From a bacterium (lineage in GTDB: Bacteria; UBA10199; 2-02-FULL-44-16; JAAZCA01), in NCBI GenBank assembly GCA_041648665.1, contig JBAZOP010000015.1, forward strand, positions 1-47,557: DNA of 47,557 bases, read 5' to 3'. How positions within the stretch are numbered: the first letter of the stretch is position 1; the number at the start of each line of letters is the position of its first letter. Both the position numbers and the translations under genes were made by a program. The notes below the pieces were generated by a model. It worked only from the letters and a program-made list of their open reading frames with translations. It ran no database searches and was not told the DNA's origin. Below are positions 1 to 7,364 of the stretch, one piece after another.

Positions 1-53
1 CAGGCCCCCCGGGGCCGGGTCAGAACGGCACAGCGCGGGCACAGCGCCCGGCC

Positions 54-159
54 ATGGGCATGGGCATGGGCATGGGCACGGCCATGGGCATGGGCATGGG
101 CATGGGCACGGCCATGGGCATGGGCACGGGCATGGGCATGGGCACGGGCGCCCATGGGC
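54..159. repeat. ATGGGC hexamer tandem array
   Basis: Thirteen copies of ATGGGC, interspersed with ACGGCC or ACGGGC variants, form a higher-order unit of about 30 bp (four ATGGGC plus one ACGGCC). In one frame it encodes alternating Met-Gly. There is no ribosome binding site before the first ATG, so it is more likely a non-coding low-complexity array than a gene. Its place at the start of the rightward block would fit a replication or control region, but no function can be read from it. Confidence 0.85.
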
Positions 160-175
160 AACACCTGGCACCAAA

Positions 176-189
176 TGAAAGCGCTTTCA
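176..189. promoter_or_regulatory. 14-bp perfect palindrome, LacI/CcpA-type operator
   Basis: TGAAAGCGCTTTCA is a perfect palindrome with a central CG. It matches the established consensus of LacI/GalR-family operators, including the CcpA cre site. A second palindrome, TTTGGCCAAA, lies at 220-229, and AT-rich sequence that could hold a promoter follows up to about 255. The site lies upstream of the first rightward genes. Use by a host regulator is inference. Confidence 0.5.
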
Positions 190-295
190 CACTAGCGCCC
201 ACATTAAAACAGAAAAATCTTTGGCCAAATCGCTTGTGCCAAAGGCATATTATAGAGCGGCACCTGAGACACAACAAAACATGGAGCACGGAAAC

Positions 296-421
296 ATGAC
301 ACTAACCATTAACTTCCTCATGACGGGCAACAGAATCTTGACGGCCGCGGCGCTGCTCCGCGTTCTGCGTCAGCTGGCACGGGCGGCGGCGGCGGCGGAC
401 CGGCGGACGTACGCGTACTAG
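296..421 (+). CDS. small hypothetical protein (41 aa)
   Basis: The ORF opens at an ATG preceded by GGAGCACGGAAAC, a reasonable ribosome binding site. The protein has a hydrophobic N-terminal half (MTLTINFLMTG), an Ala/Arg-rich middle and a Tyr-rich end. No family is recognised. A longer reading from 221 is possible but its upstream part lacks a ribosome binding site. It would be the first gene of the rightward block. Its size and low complexity make it uncertain. Confidence 0.4.
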   Translation: MTLTINFLMTGNRILTAAALLRVLRQLARAAAAADRRTYAY

Positions 422-438
422 CACGGGGAGCATGAAAC

Positions 439-549
439 ATGAAAAGTCTACGGGCGCGGCGGTTGATTGCGGTTGTCCTACTCGCGGTTGTGTACGGCAC
501 CGCGGTTGTGTACGGGATCGGTGCGGTTGTGTTGGCGGTCATTAACTAA
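439..549 (+). CDS. small single-span membrane protein (36 aa)
   Basis: Translation from ATG 439, eight bases after GGGGAG, gives a basic head (MKSLRARR) and then one continuous Val/Ala/Leu/Ile-rich hydrophobic stretch to the end. This fits a single membrane span with a cytoplasmic N-terminus. An upstream in-phase-shifted ATG at 432 gives a non-hydrophobic peptide and is less likely. Phage genomes often carry such proteins in early regions. A role in lysis or superinfection exclusion is possible but cannot be shown. Confidence 0.55.
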   Translation: MKSLRARRLIAVVLLAVVYGTAVVYGIGAVVLAVIN

Positions 550-563
550 CGGGAGCGCAGAGC

Positions 564-752
564 ATGAGAACGACGAAACGGTGCGACGGGTTTGCGGCTG
601 AACCTCGGATTGCGGCAAGCCGCTCTGACCGTATGTTCGATCGGGCGCCACTACCACAGCCGGCGCCCGCGATCCACCGGGCGCTGTTGCCGTGCACTAA
701 GGTCCGCAAGGTCCGCCGGCAAGGTAAGGTCGTTTGGGTTCCGGTTCTGTAA
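564..752 (+). CDS. hypothetical basic protein (62 aa)
   Basis: The ATG is preceded by GGGAGCGCAGAGC, a good ribosome binding site. The product is Arg/Lys-rich with a C-terminal cluster (KVRKVRRQGKVVWVPVL), which could suit nucleic acid binding. No domain is recognised. It lies between two predicted membrane proteins in a closely packed rightward series. Confidence 0.55.
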   Translation: MRTTKRCDGFAAEPRIAASRSDRMFDRAPLPQPAPAIHRALLPCTKVRKVRRQGKVVWVPVL

Positions 753-768
753 TGGGGAGGTTGCGAAC

Positions 769-954
769 ATGACACGGGAAGCGGAAGACCAACTGTTTGT
801 AGTTTTGCTGGCATTTCTTGTTGTCAAGGCAGCATGGCCCGGCATTGTGTGGGGCGCAGAGCAAGGCGCGGCGGTTGTTGGTGCGCTGTGCTCATGTCCG
901 CACGCGTGGTTGATAGGTGGAGTTGCTTGGCTCATTTGGCGCAATCGTGCATAG
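769..954 (+). CDS. small membrane protein, two hydrophobic segments (61 aa)
   Basis: The start at 769 follows GGGGAGG by eight bases. The acidic N-terminus (MTREAEDQ) is followed by a hydrophobic segment at about residues 9-28 and a second at about 45-57, ending in WRNRA. Two short spans and a charged tail resemble small phage membrane proteins such as class II holins, but there is no neighbouring endolysin to support that. Function unknown. Confidence 0.6.
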   Translation: MTREAEDQLFVVLLAFLVVKAAWPGIVWGAEQGAAVVGALCSCPHAWLIGGVAWLIWRNRA

Positions 955-1014
955 CAGTAAAACGGGGCGGTCGACGTTGCAGCGCCGCCGCCCCCCAAAA
1001 GGAAAGAATCACAA

Positions 1015-1704
1015 ATGTACTACGTCAAGTATCGGTCGCGGTTCACAGGCGAACCTTGCGTCATGATTGTAACCCGCACGAGCACAAACCGGAAGACGGG
1101 CAACATGGTGCAAGTATGGTTTCTCAAGTTGCGCCATGCGCCGCACAAGGTCGTCAAGTGTAAGCGGGATAAGGCGATCTGCGGCAATTGCCCGCTACGG
1201 GGTGGTTGCGGTTGTTACGTTATTGTGTTCAAGGGTCCGTTGTCAATCTGGAATGCGTTGCGCCGCGGGAGTTATCGGGCGCTGTGGAATCATGCGGCCG
1301 AGGCCCGGCGGTTGTTGGGCGGACGCAAGATTCGATTGGGCGCGTACGGTGACCCAGCGTCGGCGCCGGTGGGCGTGATTCGGCGGTTGTTTGCGATCGT
1401 CCAACCCACGGGGTGGACGGGTTACACGCACAGCTGGGAGCGGGCGCCGTGGTTGCGGCCGTATTGCATGGCCAGTGTCGAGACGGCATGGGGCGCGCTG
1501 CGGGCATGGGCGAAGGGGTGGCGCACGTTTCGGATCCGGCAGCCCGAGGACGTGCAAATGGCGGCGGCAGAGATGCCGTGCATAAATGAGTCGCACGGCA
1601 GGCAGTGCATACAGTGCGGATTGTGCAATGGTAGCAGGGACGGCGTCAAGTCGATTGTGATAACGGCGCACGGTGCGCGCAAGAGTCTGGTAGTTACCCA
1701 GTAA
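1015..1704 (+). CDS. conserved phage protein with cysteine clusters (229 aa)
   Basis: The start follows AAAGGAAAG. The sequence has a Cys cluster at about residues 49-67 (CKRDKAICGNCPLRGGCGC) and another near the C-terminus (CIQCGLCNG, about 199-207). Between them is a Trp/Gly-rich core with GAYGDPASAP and TGYTHSW. Paired Cys clusters suggest zinc or iron-sulfur binding. The protein resembles an uncharacterised family seen in many phages of GC-rich hosts, but no activity is known to me. The family link is from memory and unchecked; the Cys pattern is seen directly. Confidence 0.7.
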   Translation: MYYVKYRSRFTGEPCVMIVTRTSTNRKTGNMVQVWFLKLRHAPHKVVKCKRDKAICGNCPLRGGCGCYVIVFKGPLSIWNALRRGSYRALWNHAAEARRLLGGRKIRLGAYGDPASAPVGVIRRLFAIVQPTGWTGYTHSWERAPWLRPYCMASVETAWGALRAWAKGWRTFRIRQPEDVQMAAAEMPCINESHGRQCIQCGLCNGSRDGVKSIVITAHGARKSLVVTQ

Positions 1705-1719
1705 CAAAGGAGGTTTCCC

Positions 1720-2127
1720 GTGGCCAAGATCAGCGTTAGAGGTTGCTTTGAGCTCCGCCGGTGGAAGGGTCGCGAGGGGCGTGTGATCCTCGTGCGCAGC
1801 GACGGCAAGGTGCTGATTAAGTACAACCGCAGCGGGTACTCGATCCTGGAGGCGCGGTCGCGGGAGCTCGCCAAGACTCCGGCGGAATGGCGCAAGCTGG
1901 CGAAGGTAGAGCAGCAGCGGCGGCTGGCCGTGCTCGACACGTTATTGCAGGAGCGGTGCGGGTACCGGCCGGTGGAGTGTGTTGTGACGCTCGGCTCGAG
2001 CGTGCAGCAGAACAGCGCCGGGTGGGAGCGGTACTGGGCGCGCAAGAAGCAGGAGGACCGGGAAGCGCTGGAGCGTTACCAGCGCGAGCAGGCGGCGAAG
2101 GAAGCGAACACGCTGAGGGAGATCTAA
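1720..2127 (+). CDS. hypothetical protein (135 aa)
   Basis: A GTG start lies six bases after a perfect AAAGGAGG. The N-terminal 50 residues look like a small beta-rich fold; the C-terminal 45 residues are a charged helix (QEDREALERYQREQAAKEAN), probably a coiled coil. It ends one base before the next start region, consistent with one transcript. No family recognised. Confidence 0.65.
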   Translation: MAKISVRGCFELRRWKGREGRVILVRSDGKVLIKYNRSGYSILEARSRELAKTPAEWRKLAKVEQQRRLAVLDTLLQERCGYRPVECVVTLGSSVQQNSAGWERYWARKKQEDREALERYQREQAAKEANTLREI

Positions 2128-2128
2128 C

Positions 2129-2329
2129 ATGACGAGCAAGCAGGTATTCGCGGCGCTGTGGGATCTGACGAGGCACAAGAGCAGCGAGGCGGCGTGGTGT
2201 CAAGCGTTCGAGCGGGCGCTGGACGCGGGCGCGGTGCCGTTCCAGCGCGGGAATGCGCAGGGGGTGTTTGTGCCCTGTGATCCGAAAGGGTTCCAGCTGT
2301 ACTTTGGGAGGCCCGTGATTGTATGGTGA
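2129..2329 (+). CDS. hypothetical protein (66 aa)
   Basis: The ATG starts two bases after the upstream stop, and GAGGGAGATC inside the preceding gene can serve as ribosome binding site. The protein is small and mixed alpha/beta, with no recognised motif. The next ORF starts inside its last codons, indicating translational coupling. Confidence 0.6.
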   Translation: MTSKQVFAALWDLTRHKSSEAAWCQAFERALDAGAVPFQRGNAQGVFVPCDPKGFQLYFGRPVIVW

Positions 2330-2454
2330 AGATCGGTCGGGCTAAGTCCAAGCGGGTAATGCTCTTGTGTGCCATGTGCGGGTACGTGTGGCTGTCCAAG
2401 GCAAAGTGTTGGTGGCGGGCGCGGTGCCCTCGGTGTCTCCGGAACAGCGACTGA
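2323..2454 (+). CDS. zinc-ribbon-like small protein (43 aa)
   Basis: ATG 2323 overlaps the end of the previous gene (ATGGTGA). The product has an N-terminal basic stretch and two Cys pairs, CAMCG at about 16-20 and CPRC at about 35-38, spaced as in a small zinc ribbon. Such knuckles usually bind nucleic acid or protein. The Cys pattern is visible; zinc binding is inferred. Confidence 0.55.
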   Translation: MVKIGRAKSKRVMLLCAMCGYVWLSKAKCWWRARCPRCLRNSD

Positions 2455-2465
2455 CAGGAGGTTGT

Positions 2466-2834
2466 ATGCGCTATACCAAGTTCGCGTGGAAGGTTGTGTA
2501 CGTGTATCGCGATGACATGCAATGGCCACGGCAGATGCGGTACTTTTCCGCGTGCTGCGCCCCGTGGGCTACAGAGTACGCTCCGGGCAAGATCACGCGG
2601 CGGAACCAGCGTTGCGGCCCGTTGTGTCTGTTCGCGACGAAGGGGGCGGCCGAGGTCTTCTGCGCCTCGCGGGTCGGTGGCTACTGCATCTTCCGCGTTG
2701 CCTATCGCTCCTCGCGTGCGACGTCCATCTGGAGCCCTGACGGGTCGCGGCGTGTGCGTGTCCGTGGTGATCAGTTGCCGCCAGGTACGGTGTTGGCGGA
2801 CGAGGTCTATGTGCTGCCCAAGCAGGGCGTGTAG
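2466..2834 (+). CDS. hypothetical protein (122 aa)
   Basis: The start follows CAGGAGG closely. The product has several cysteines (CCAPW near 32, RCGPLCL near 53, FCAS near 68) and a basic C-terminal half (SRRVRVRGDQLPPGT). No family is recognised. It sits in a run of small early genes spaced by a few bases, each with a strong ribosome binding site. Confidence 0.6.
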   Translation: MRYTKFAWKVVYVYRDDMQWPRQMRYFSACCAPWATEYAPGKITRRNQRCGPLCLFATKGAAEVFCASRVGGYCIFRVAYRSSRATSIWSPDGSRRVRVRGDQLPPGTVLADEVYVLPKQGV

Positions 2835-2843
2835 GAGGTTGTC

Positions 2844-2945
2844 ATGACTGCGGAAACACAGGTTTTTCGGGTGTGGACGGGGCCGTGCAGTGTGCAGCAC
2901 TTCGCGGACAAGCTGGCGGGGGCGGTCAGGTCCAGCGCGCGCTGA
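2844..2945 (+). CDS. tiny hypothetical protein (33 aa)
   Basis: The ORF follows TAGGAGG and starts at ATG 2844. It ends in TGATG, so a second ORF of 18 codons (2945-3001, basic) could be translated by coupling. No function can be inferred. It is supported mainly by the strong ribosome binding site and tight packing. Confidence 0.45.
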   Translation: MTAETQVFRVWTGPCSVQHFADKLAGAVRSSAR

Positions 2946-3002
2946 TGCGGGCCGCGATCAGGCGGGCGATGCGCAAGGTCAAGGAACTACGGGAGGACTA
3001 AC

Positions 3003-3365
3003 ATGCTGACGTTCACACAGACGGAGTGCAAGGCGCTGAAGAAGGCGGCGGCAGGGCGGGAGGGGTGGCTGTCCGCACGTTACCACTACCCGCTGACCCA
3101 GCAGGTGCTGGATCTGCGCTCGATGCGGGCGGCGTGGTCATGGCGGTTGTGCAGCATCCCGGCATTCTGTCGCGTGGACCACAGCTGCGCCGTGCGGTGG
3201 GCCGCGTTCGTCGTCCGCTACGTCCGCACCGGGTGCCGGGCGGGCCTGACGGGCCTGACGGGCAGCACGATGCGCATCGTGCGGCTGAAGTGGATGCGGC
3301 AGCGGTGCTCGCGGCTGGGGATCAGGTTGTCTTACGTTCGCGAAGAGCAGAAGAGGTGGTCATGA
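3003..3365 (+). CDS. hypothetical basic protein before DNA polymerase (120 aa)
   Basis: The ATG at 3003 follows GGGAGGACTA. The protein is Arg- and Cys-rich (CSIPAFCR, CAVRWAAF, TGCRAGL, RCSRLG) with net positive charge. Its stop overlaps the DNA polymerase start (ATGA at 3362-3365), so it is probably translationally coupled to it. No domain recognised; a DNA-binding accessory role is only a guess from charge and position. Confidence 0.6.
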   Translation: MLTFTQTECKALKKAAAGREGWLSARYHYPLTQQVLDLRSMRAAWSWRLCSIPAFCRVDHSCAVRWAAFVVRYVRTGCRAGLTGLTGSTMRIVRLKWMRQRCSRLGIRLSYVREEQKRWS

Positions 3366-5296
3366 AAGACTGGTTGGCGCTGGATTGTGAATGTGTGGCA
3401 TGGGAGGGCTCGCGGTTCGTGACCGTGCCCGAGTTTGTCGCCGGCGGGCTGGTGACGTCGGTAGCCCCGGACGAGGTCATGCTGTTCCGGGACAAGGAGG
3501 CCATGCGCGCCGTCGTGCTGCGGGCCGCGCGCGAGGGCGTTGAGATCGTCGGGCACAACCTGGCGTTCGACCTGCTCGTCCTGGGGCTGGTGCCGGAGCT
3601 CGACTGGCACGTGTACGATACCATGATCGCGGACCTGCTGCATCGGCTGAGCAGGGACGACTGCGAGGACGACCATGGTCCGCCCCGACAGCGGGGGCTG
3701 GCCACGTTGTTCGGCCGGGAGTTGGCTGGCAAGGGCGACACGCAGTTGCGGTTTGGAGAGTACCGATACGCGCCCCTGCCCGCCGAGTACGAGAGCTACC
3801 TGCGGGAGGACGTGCTCGCGACCCGGTGGGTGTACCTGGACCAGCAGCGCTGGGGTGGCGTGCCGGGCGGGACGAGTGAGATGCTGCGCCAGGTGCGCGC
3901 GTCCCTGGCGCTGACGCGGATCAGCATGACCGGGCTGCCGGTGGACCAGATCGAGCTGGCCCGGCAGCAGGAGGTCTTCGGGCAGGAGCTCAAGCGGCTA
4001 CAGAAGGAGCTCCTGGGGCACGGGCTGTACCGGCCGGAGAGCCGGGGGCCAAGGGGTGGGCTGAAGAAGGAGGGCTTCGAGGCCAAGAAGTTCCGCCGGT
4101 ACATGACGGATCTGGCTGCGGCGCGCGGGCTGGTGCTCGAACAGACGGACAAGGGGCTGGTGGCCATCGGCGAGGACGCACTGGCGCCGTATCGGGATGA
4201 CCCGGTCGTGTCCACCTGGCTCGCGGCCCTGGACACGCAGAAGATCATCGGTACGTTCCTGAACGCGTGGCAGGACGTGGAGCGCGTGCACTGTCGGTAC
4301 AACCTGCTCATGCGCACCGGGCGAACCAGCTGCTCCGATCCCAACTTGCAGCAGGTGCCCAGCCGGGGCGTGCGGGGCGGGGTCAAGGCCGTGTTCGTGG
4401 CGCCCCCGGGCCGCGTGTTCTACGAGCTGGATTACGCCCAGCTGGAGCTCTGCTGCCTGGCGCAGCTGACGCAGGGGCGGATGCTCGAGCTCATCAATGC
4501 GGGGAAGGACCTGCACCGGGAGCTCGGGGCGGTGTACTTCCGGAAGCCGGCGGCGGACGTGACGAAGGAGGAACGGCAGCTCATGAAGGCGGCCAACTTC
4601 GGGCTGCCTGGCGGGATGGGCGCGAAGAAGTTTCGCTCGTTCATCAAGTCCAACGGGCTGCCGGACCCGGGCGAGACGCGGACCCGGGACCTGATCAACG
4701 CCTGGCTCGAGGCCTACCCGGAGATGGAGCAGTGGCTGGCCGAGGGCAGGGGCGTCAATGACCGGCGCGTGTGCCGGGTCTGGTCTGGGCGTGACGGGGA
4801 GTCGGAGGCGTTCACGCGTGCGTGCTGGGAGGTCGCACTGAGTCGGATCGGCGCTCGTAGTGTGCCGTCGCACATCTATTCATCCATTGTAAAGGGGCAC
4901 GGCAGCCCGGAGGTCGAGGCCTGGGTCATGGGCCGTGACGTCGTCGTGACCGGCGGCCGGCGAAGATATCCAGTTAGCTACACAGAACAGCGCAACACGC
5001 GGTTCCAGGGGCTGGCGGCCGACCTGGCGAAGGACGCGCTGGCCAGGATTGTCCTGGAAGGAAGTGAGGTGGCAACGGTTCATGCGTTCGTCCATGACAG
5101 CGTACTCATCTCAGTTCCCGACGACGATTCCCGGGAGCAGCGGGCGGGGTGCATCGCCGACTCCATGCTCCTCGCCGAGCGGCGCTGGCTGCCCAGCTGC
5201 CGGGCCGGCGTTGAGATCAGCGGGCCGGGCCGGTCGTGGCTGGATGCGAAGAACGGGCCGAAGCAGATGAAAAATCAGGAGGTGAACCGAAATTAA
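3362..5296 (+). CDS. family A DNA polymerase with 3'-5' exonuclease
   Basis: This 644-residue enzyme should copy the phage genome. The N-terminal proofreading domain keeps all motifs: Exo I D8 and E10 (LALDCE), Exo II N66 and D70 (GHNLAFD), Exo III Y146 and D150 (YLRED). The polymerase domain has TSCSDPNLQQVP at about 322-333, motif A with D357 (ELDYAQLEL), motif B with R405 and K409 (RQLMKAANFGLPGG) and motif C with D579 (FVHDS). Two positions are unusual: the motif B Tyr of the NFGxxYG pattern is Gly, and motif C reads HDS instead of HDE. The ORF is open further upstream to 3026, but M at 3362, coupled to the previous gene by ATGA, gives the expected N-terminus. The stop codon lies inside the 5283-5400 repeat. 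Confidence 0.96.
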   Translation: MKDWLALDCECVAWEGSRFVTVPEFVAGGLVTSVAPDEVMLFRDKEAMRAVVLRAAREGVEIVGHNLAFDLLVLGLVPELDWHVYDTMIADLLHRLSRDDCEDDHGPPRQRGLATLFGRELAGKGDTQLRFGEYRYAPLPAEYESYLREDVLATRWVYLDQQRWGGVPGGTSEMLRQVRASLALTRISMTGLPVDQIELARQQEVFGQELKRLQKELLGHGLYRPESRGPRGGLKKEGFEAKKFRRYMTDLAAARGLVLEQTDKGLVAIGEDALAPYRDDPVVSTWLAALDTQKIIGTFLNAWQDVERVHCRYNLLMRTGRTSCSDPNLQQVPSRGVRGGVKAVFVAPPGRVFYELDYAQLELCCLAQLTQGRMLELINAGKDLHRELGAVYFRKPAADVTKEERQLMKAANFGLPGGMGAKKFRSFIKSNGLPDPGETRTRDLINAWLEAYPEMEQWLAEGRGVNDRRVCRVWSGRDGESEAFTRACWEVALSRIGARSVPSHIYSSIVKGHGSPEVEAWVMGRDVVVTGGRRRYPVSYTEQRNTRFQGLAADLAKDALARIVLEGSEVATVHAFVHDSVLISVPDDDSREQRAGCIADSMLLAERRWLPSCRAGVEISGPGRSWLDAKNGPKQMKNQEVNRN

Positions 5297-5400
5297 TCGG
5301 TGCATCGAAACCATACACAAAGTCATAAGTCCCGAGCAGACAAAGCGATAGAACGAAGGGTGTGTGACCAAATGTACTGGAGTATGAGGGGCGCTTTTTC
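5283..5400 (+). repeat. operon-leader repeat, copy 1
   Basis: This segment matches the minus strand of 47369-47251. Block 1 (5283-5332) agrees at about 43 of 50 positions and contains GGTGCATCGAAA and GTCATAA. Block 2 (5378-5400) shares CTGGAGTATGAGGG and then a T run. The roughly 45 bases between differ. In both places the same orientation leads straight into the next start codon (5415 here, 47235 there). This fits a shared phage promoter and leader. It is also the only gap in the early operon. Confidence 0.8.
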
Positions 5401-5414
5401 TGACGAGGGTAATC

Positions 5415-5777
5415 ATGATTGTCAAGTTCTCCAAGAGCGGGCGAGAGAAACGTATCGGTGGCGGGCAGTTCTTTGGTTTGAACGTGCGGGACGACTTGAA
5501 TGCGGCGCGGCAGGAGGCACGCAACCGTCTGGCGAGCCGCATTTTTGAGCTCGCGGATCTGCATCTCGACGCGGATGATGCAGATTGGCTCCGGCGCTGG
5601 GCGCACGCAGAGAATGGCCGAGCATGGGCGCGCGCGCGTGGGCAACATCCACTTTTTGCAAACCATGATGGGGAAAGACTGGTCCGCATCGTGGCTGAGC
5701 TGCGTCCGCTGATCGACGACGATGTTGAGTGTCAGATGAATCTGGGGTCTGAAGTCACGGGAATTGATGTCTATTAA
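5415..5777 (+). CDS. hypothetical protein behind the repeated leader (120 aa)
   Basis: ATG 5415 follows GACGAGGG and the repeated leader, so this is probably the first gene of a transcription unit. The N-terminus is basic (KFSKSGREKRIGGGQFF); the rest is largely helical with acidic patches (LHLDADDADWLRRW). No family recognised. Its position as leader gene suggests an early regulatory or host-interaction role, by inference only. Confidence 0.65.
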   Translation: MIVKFSKSGREKRIGGGQFFGLNVRDDLNAARQEARNRLASRIFELADLHLDADDADWLRRWAHAENGRAWARARGQHPLFANHDGERLVRIVAELRPLIDDDVECQMNLGSEVTGIDVY

Positions 5778-5791
5778 ACGAGGGGTACAAC

Positions 5792-6094
5792 ATGAACAGC
5801 TGGGAAAAATTAAGTGACTTCGAGGAGTGCGGTGACCAGGCGGACCGCGAGACGGAGCGGGACGACTACGAGGAGACGGCCGAAGACGAGGAGCGGGAGG
5901 AGCGCATCGCCGAGATTTTAGACTTGCTCGAAGCCTTCTTCGACTCTTCGTTCGGACCTCTGTTTGATGAGGTTGACGACTGGCTCGGTGGCGATACCGA
6001 CCCGGAGCCGGAGAAACTGGACATGTTGCTCAAGGCAACGGAGAACGAGACGGTGCATGACCTTGTGGCTGAATTGAAGGAGTACTTCGCGTGA
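5792..6094 (+). CDS. very acidic protein, possible DNA mimic (100 aa)
   Basis: The start follows CGAGGGGTACAAC. About 36 of 100 residues are Asp or Glu against about eight Lys or Arg, spread along predicted helices (EETAEDEEREERIAEIL). Such composition is typical of phage DNA mimics such as the anti-restriction protein Ocr, and also of some inhibitors of host enzymes. No direct homology is recognised. The stop overlaps the next gene's GTG start (GTGA). Confidence 0.65.
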   Translation: MNSWEKLSDFEECGDQADRETERDDYEETAEDEEREERIAEILDLLEAFFDSSFGPLFDEVDDWLGGDTDPEPEKLDMLLKATENETVHDLVAELKEYFA

Positions 6095-6609
6095 CGCACG
6101 AGGAAAAGAAAGCCAAGCAGAGAGAGTACAGCCGGGCCTACCGCGCGGCACACCGCGAGGAGGTACTGGCGTACCAAAGGGCCTGGCACGCCGCACACCG
6201 AGAAGCGCAGCAGATTTATCGCGCCGAGCGTCGTGAGGAGAGGCGGGTCAAACATGCGGCCTACTATGCCGCTCACCGCGAGGAGCGACGGGCCTACAAC
6301 GATGCGCACCGCGAAGAGCGGCAGGCGTATCAGCGGGCCCGCAACGCCGCCTGTCGTGAAGATCTGTCAGCTCGGGACCAGGCCAACACACGTATCCGGG
6401 GCTGGGCCAAGTGGTTCGACGGGTGTTCGCACTGTGGCTGCCGCATCGACCCGGCTGCCTTGGACCTGCATCACCGCAATCCGGCAGAGAAAGAGGTGGG
6501 GCTCTCGGCGGCAAACGGCTGGAAGCGCTGGTTCGCTGAGTACCTGAAGTGTGACGTGTTGTGCGCCAACTGTCACCGCATCGTTCATGCGGAGGAGAGG
6601 AGCAACTGA
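6091..6609 (+). CDS. HNH homing endonuclease with AHRE repeat array (172 aa)
   Basis: The GTG start overlaps the upstream stop. Residues about 8-95 hold some seven repeats of a roughly 12-residue unit (YRAAHREE, WHAAHREA, YYAAHREE, YNDAHREE), likely a long basic helix for DNA binding. The nuclease core follows: CSHCGC, then LDLHHRNP and LCANCHRIVH, the Cys-Cys-His-His-Asn pattern of zinc-stabilised HNH enzymes. The core is closely similar to the 45821-46228 gene. Free-standing HNH genes of this kind make a double-strand break in an empty allele and spread by repair. It lies directly before the SDR gene. Confidence 0.9.
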   Translation: MTHEEKKAKQREYSRAYRAAHREEVLAYQRAWHAAHREAQQIYRAERREERRVKHAAYYAAHREERRAYNDAHREERQAYQRARNAACREDLSARDQANTRIRGWAKWFDGCSHCGCRIDPAALDLHHRNPAEKEVGLSAANGWKRWFAEYLKCDVLCANCHRIVHAEERSN

Positions 6610-6611
6610 CG

Positions 6612-7364
6612 ATGAAGATAACGCTGTTTGGTGGCCACGGGTATCTCGGGTCGCACCTTGCGGCCGAGCTTCGGCACTTCGGGCATGACGTGCACCAGCT
6701 GGGGCGGGACCCGGCGGTGTGGACGGGGCTGGATGAGCCGGACAGATTTCTGCATCTCGCGTGCCCCCGCAACAAGCCGGGCGTCTGGTCGTGGCGCAAG
6801 GCGATGGAGGCCCATGCGACGGCCGTGGCATTGCAGCAGGACACGGGTACGCCGCCGGACCAGTGCCTGTTCATCAGCAGCCTCAGCGTGTTCGACAGCC
6901 CAGGAAATGAATACGGCCACTTTAAGGCCATGGCCGAGCGCGAGGTGCTGGCCCGGGGGTGGCGGGTGGCTCGGCTGCCCACACTGCTCGGAACGTGCGA
7001 CGGTGTCAACCTCTATCGGCGTGACCTGGGACTGCACGAGATCGCGAACATGTTGGCCAACGACTGCCGTGCCACGGTCAACCCGGATGCGGTGCGGCAC
7101 GTCGACTGGATCGGCCGGGTCGTGCGCGAGCTCGCGGCCTGGTGCAGTGCGCCGGTCGACTTCCCGAAGGTCTGGTCGCTGTCCGAGGGTGTCGTCGCCT
7201 TCGAGCAGATTGTCGGGCCGAGGGTAGCGGTGGTCAACGGGGAGCGGCAGACGTACGTCACGACGTGCGGCGAGCCCATGGTGATGTCCGACGTGCACCT
7301 GCTGCGGAAGCGGTTCAACGAGTTGGTAGCGGCGATCAAAGACAGGAGCGCAAAGTCATGTTGA
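6612..7364 (+). CDS. NAD-dependent epimerase/dehydratase, SDR family (250 aa)
   Basis: The extended SDR fold is indicated by the N-terminal nucleotide motif GGHGYLG (7-13), the Ser region FISSLSVFD (88-95) and the catalytic Y101-x3-K105 pair (YGHFK). Enzymes of this family interconvert or dehydrate nucleotide sugars. At 250 residues it is shorter than typical sugar epimerases (about 310-340), so the substrate domain is reduced. It lies between an HNH gene and the Cas4-like nuclease, with its stop overlapping the next start (ATGTTGA). With the acyltransferase at 11659 and aminotransferase at 15632 it fits synthesis of a modified sugar. Substrate unknown. Confidence 0.85.
   Translation: MKITLFGGHGYLGSHLAAELRHFGHDVHQLGRDPAVWTGLDEPDRFLHLACPRNKPGVWSWRKAMEAHATAVALQQDTGTPPDQCLFISSLSVFDSPGNEYGHFKAMAEREVLARGWRVARLPTLLGTCDGVNLYRRDLGLHEIANMLANDCRATVNPDAVRHVDWIGRVVRELAAWCSAPVDFPKVWSLSEGVVAFEQIVGPRVAVVNGERQTYVTTCGEPMVMSDVHLLRKRFNELVAAIKDRSAKSC

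Noticed and set aside
54..299. 81-codon ORF beginning with Met-Gly repeats
   Set aside because: No ribosome binding site, low-complexity start and a non-coding-like remainder that covers the operator and promoter-like region.
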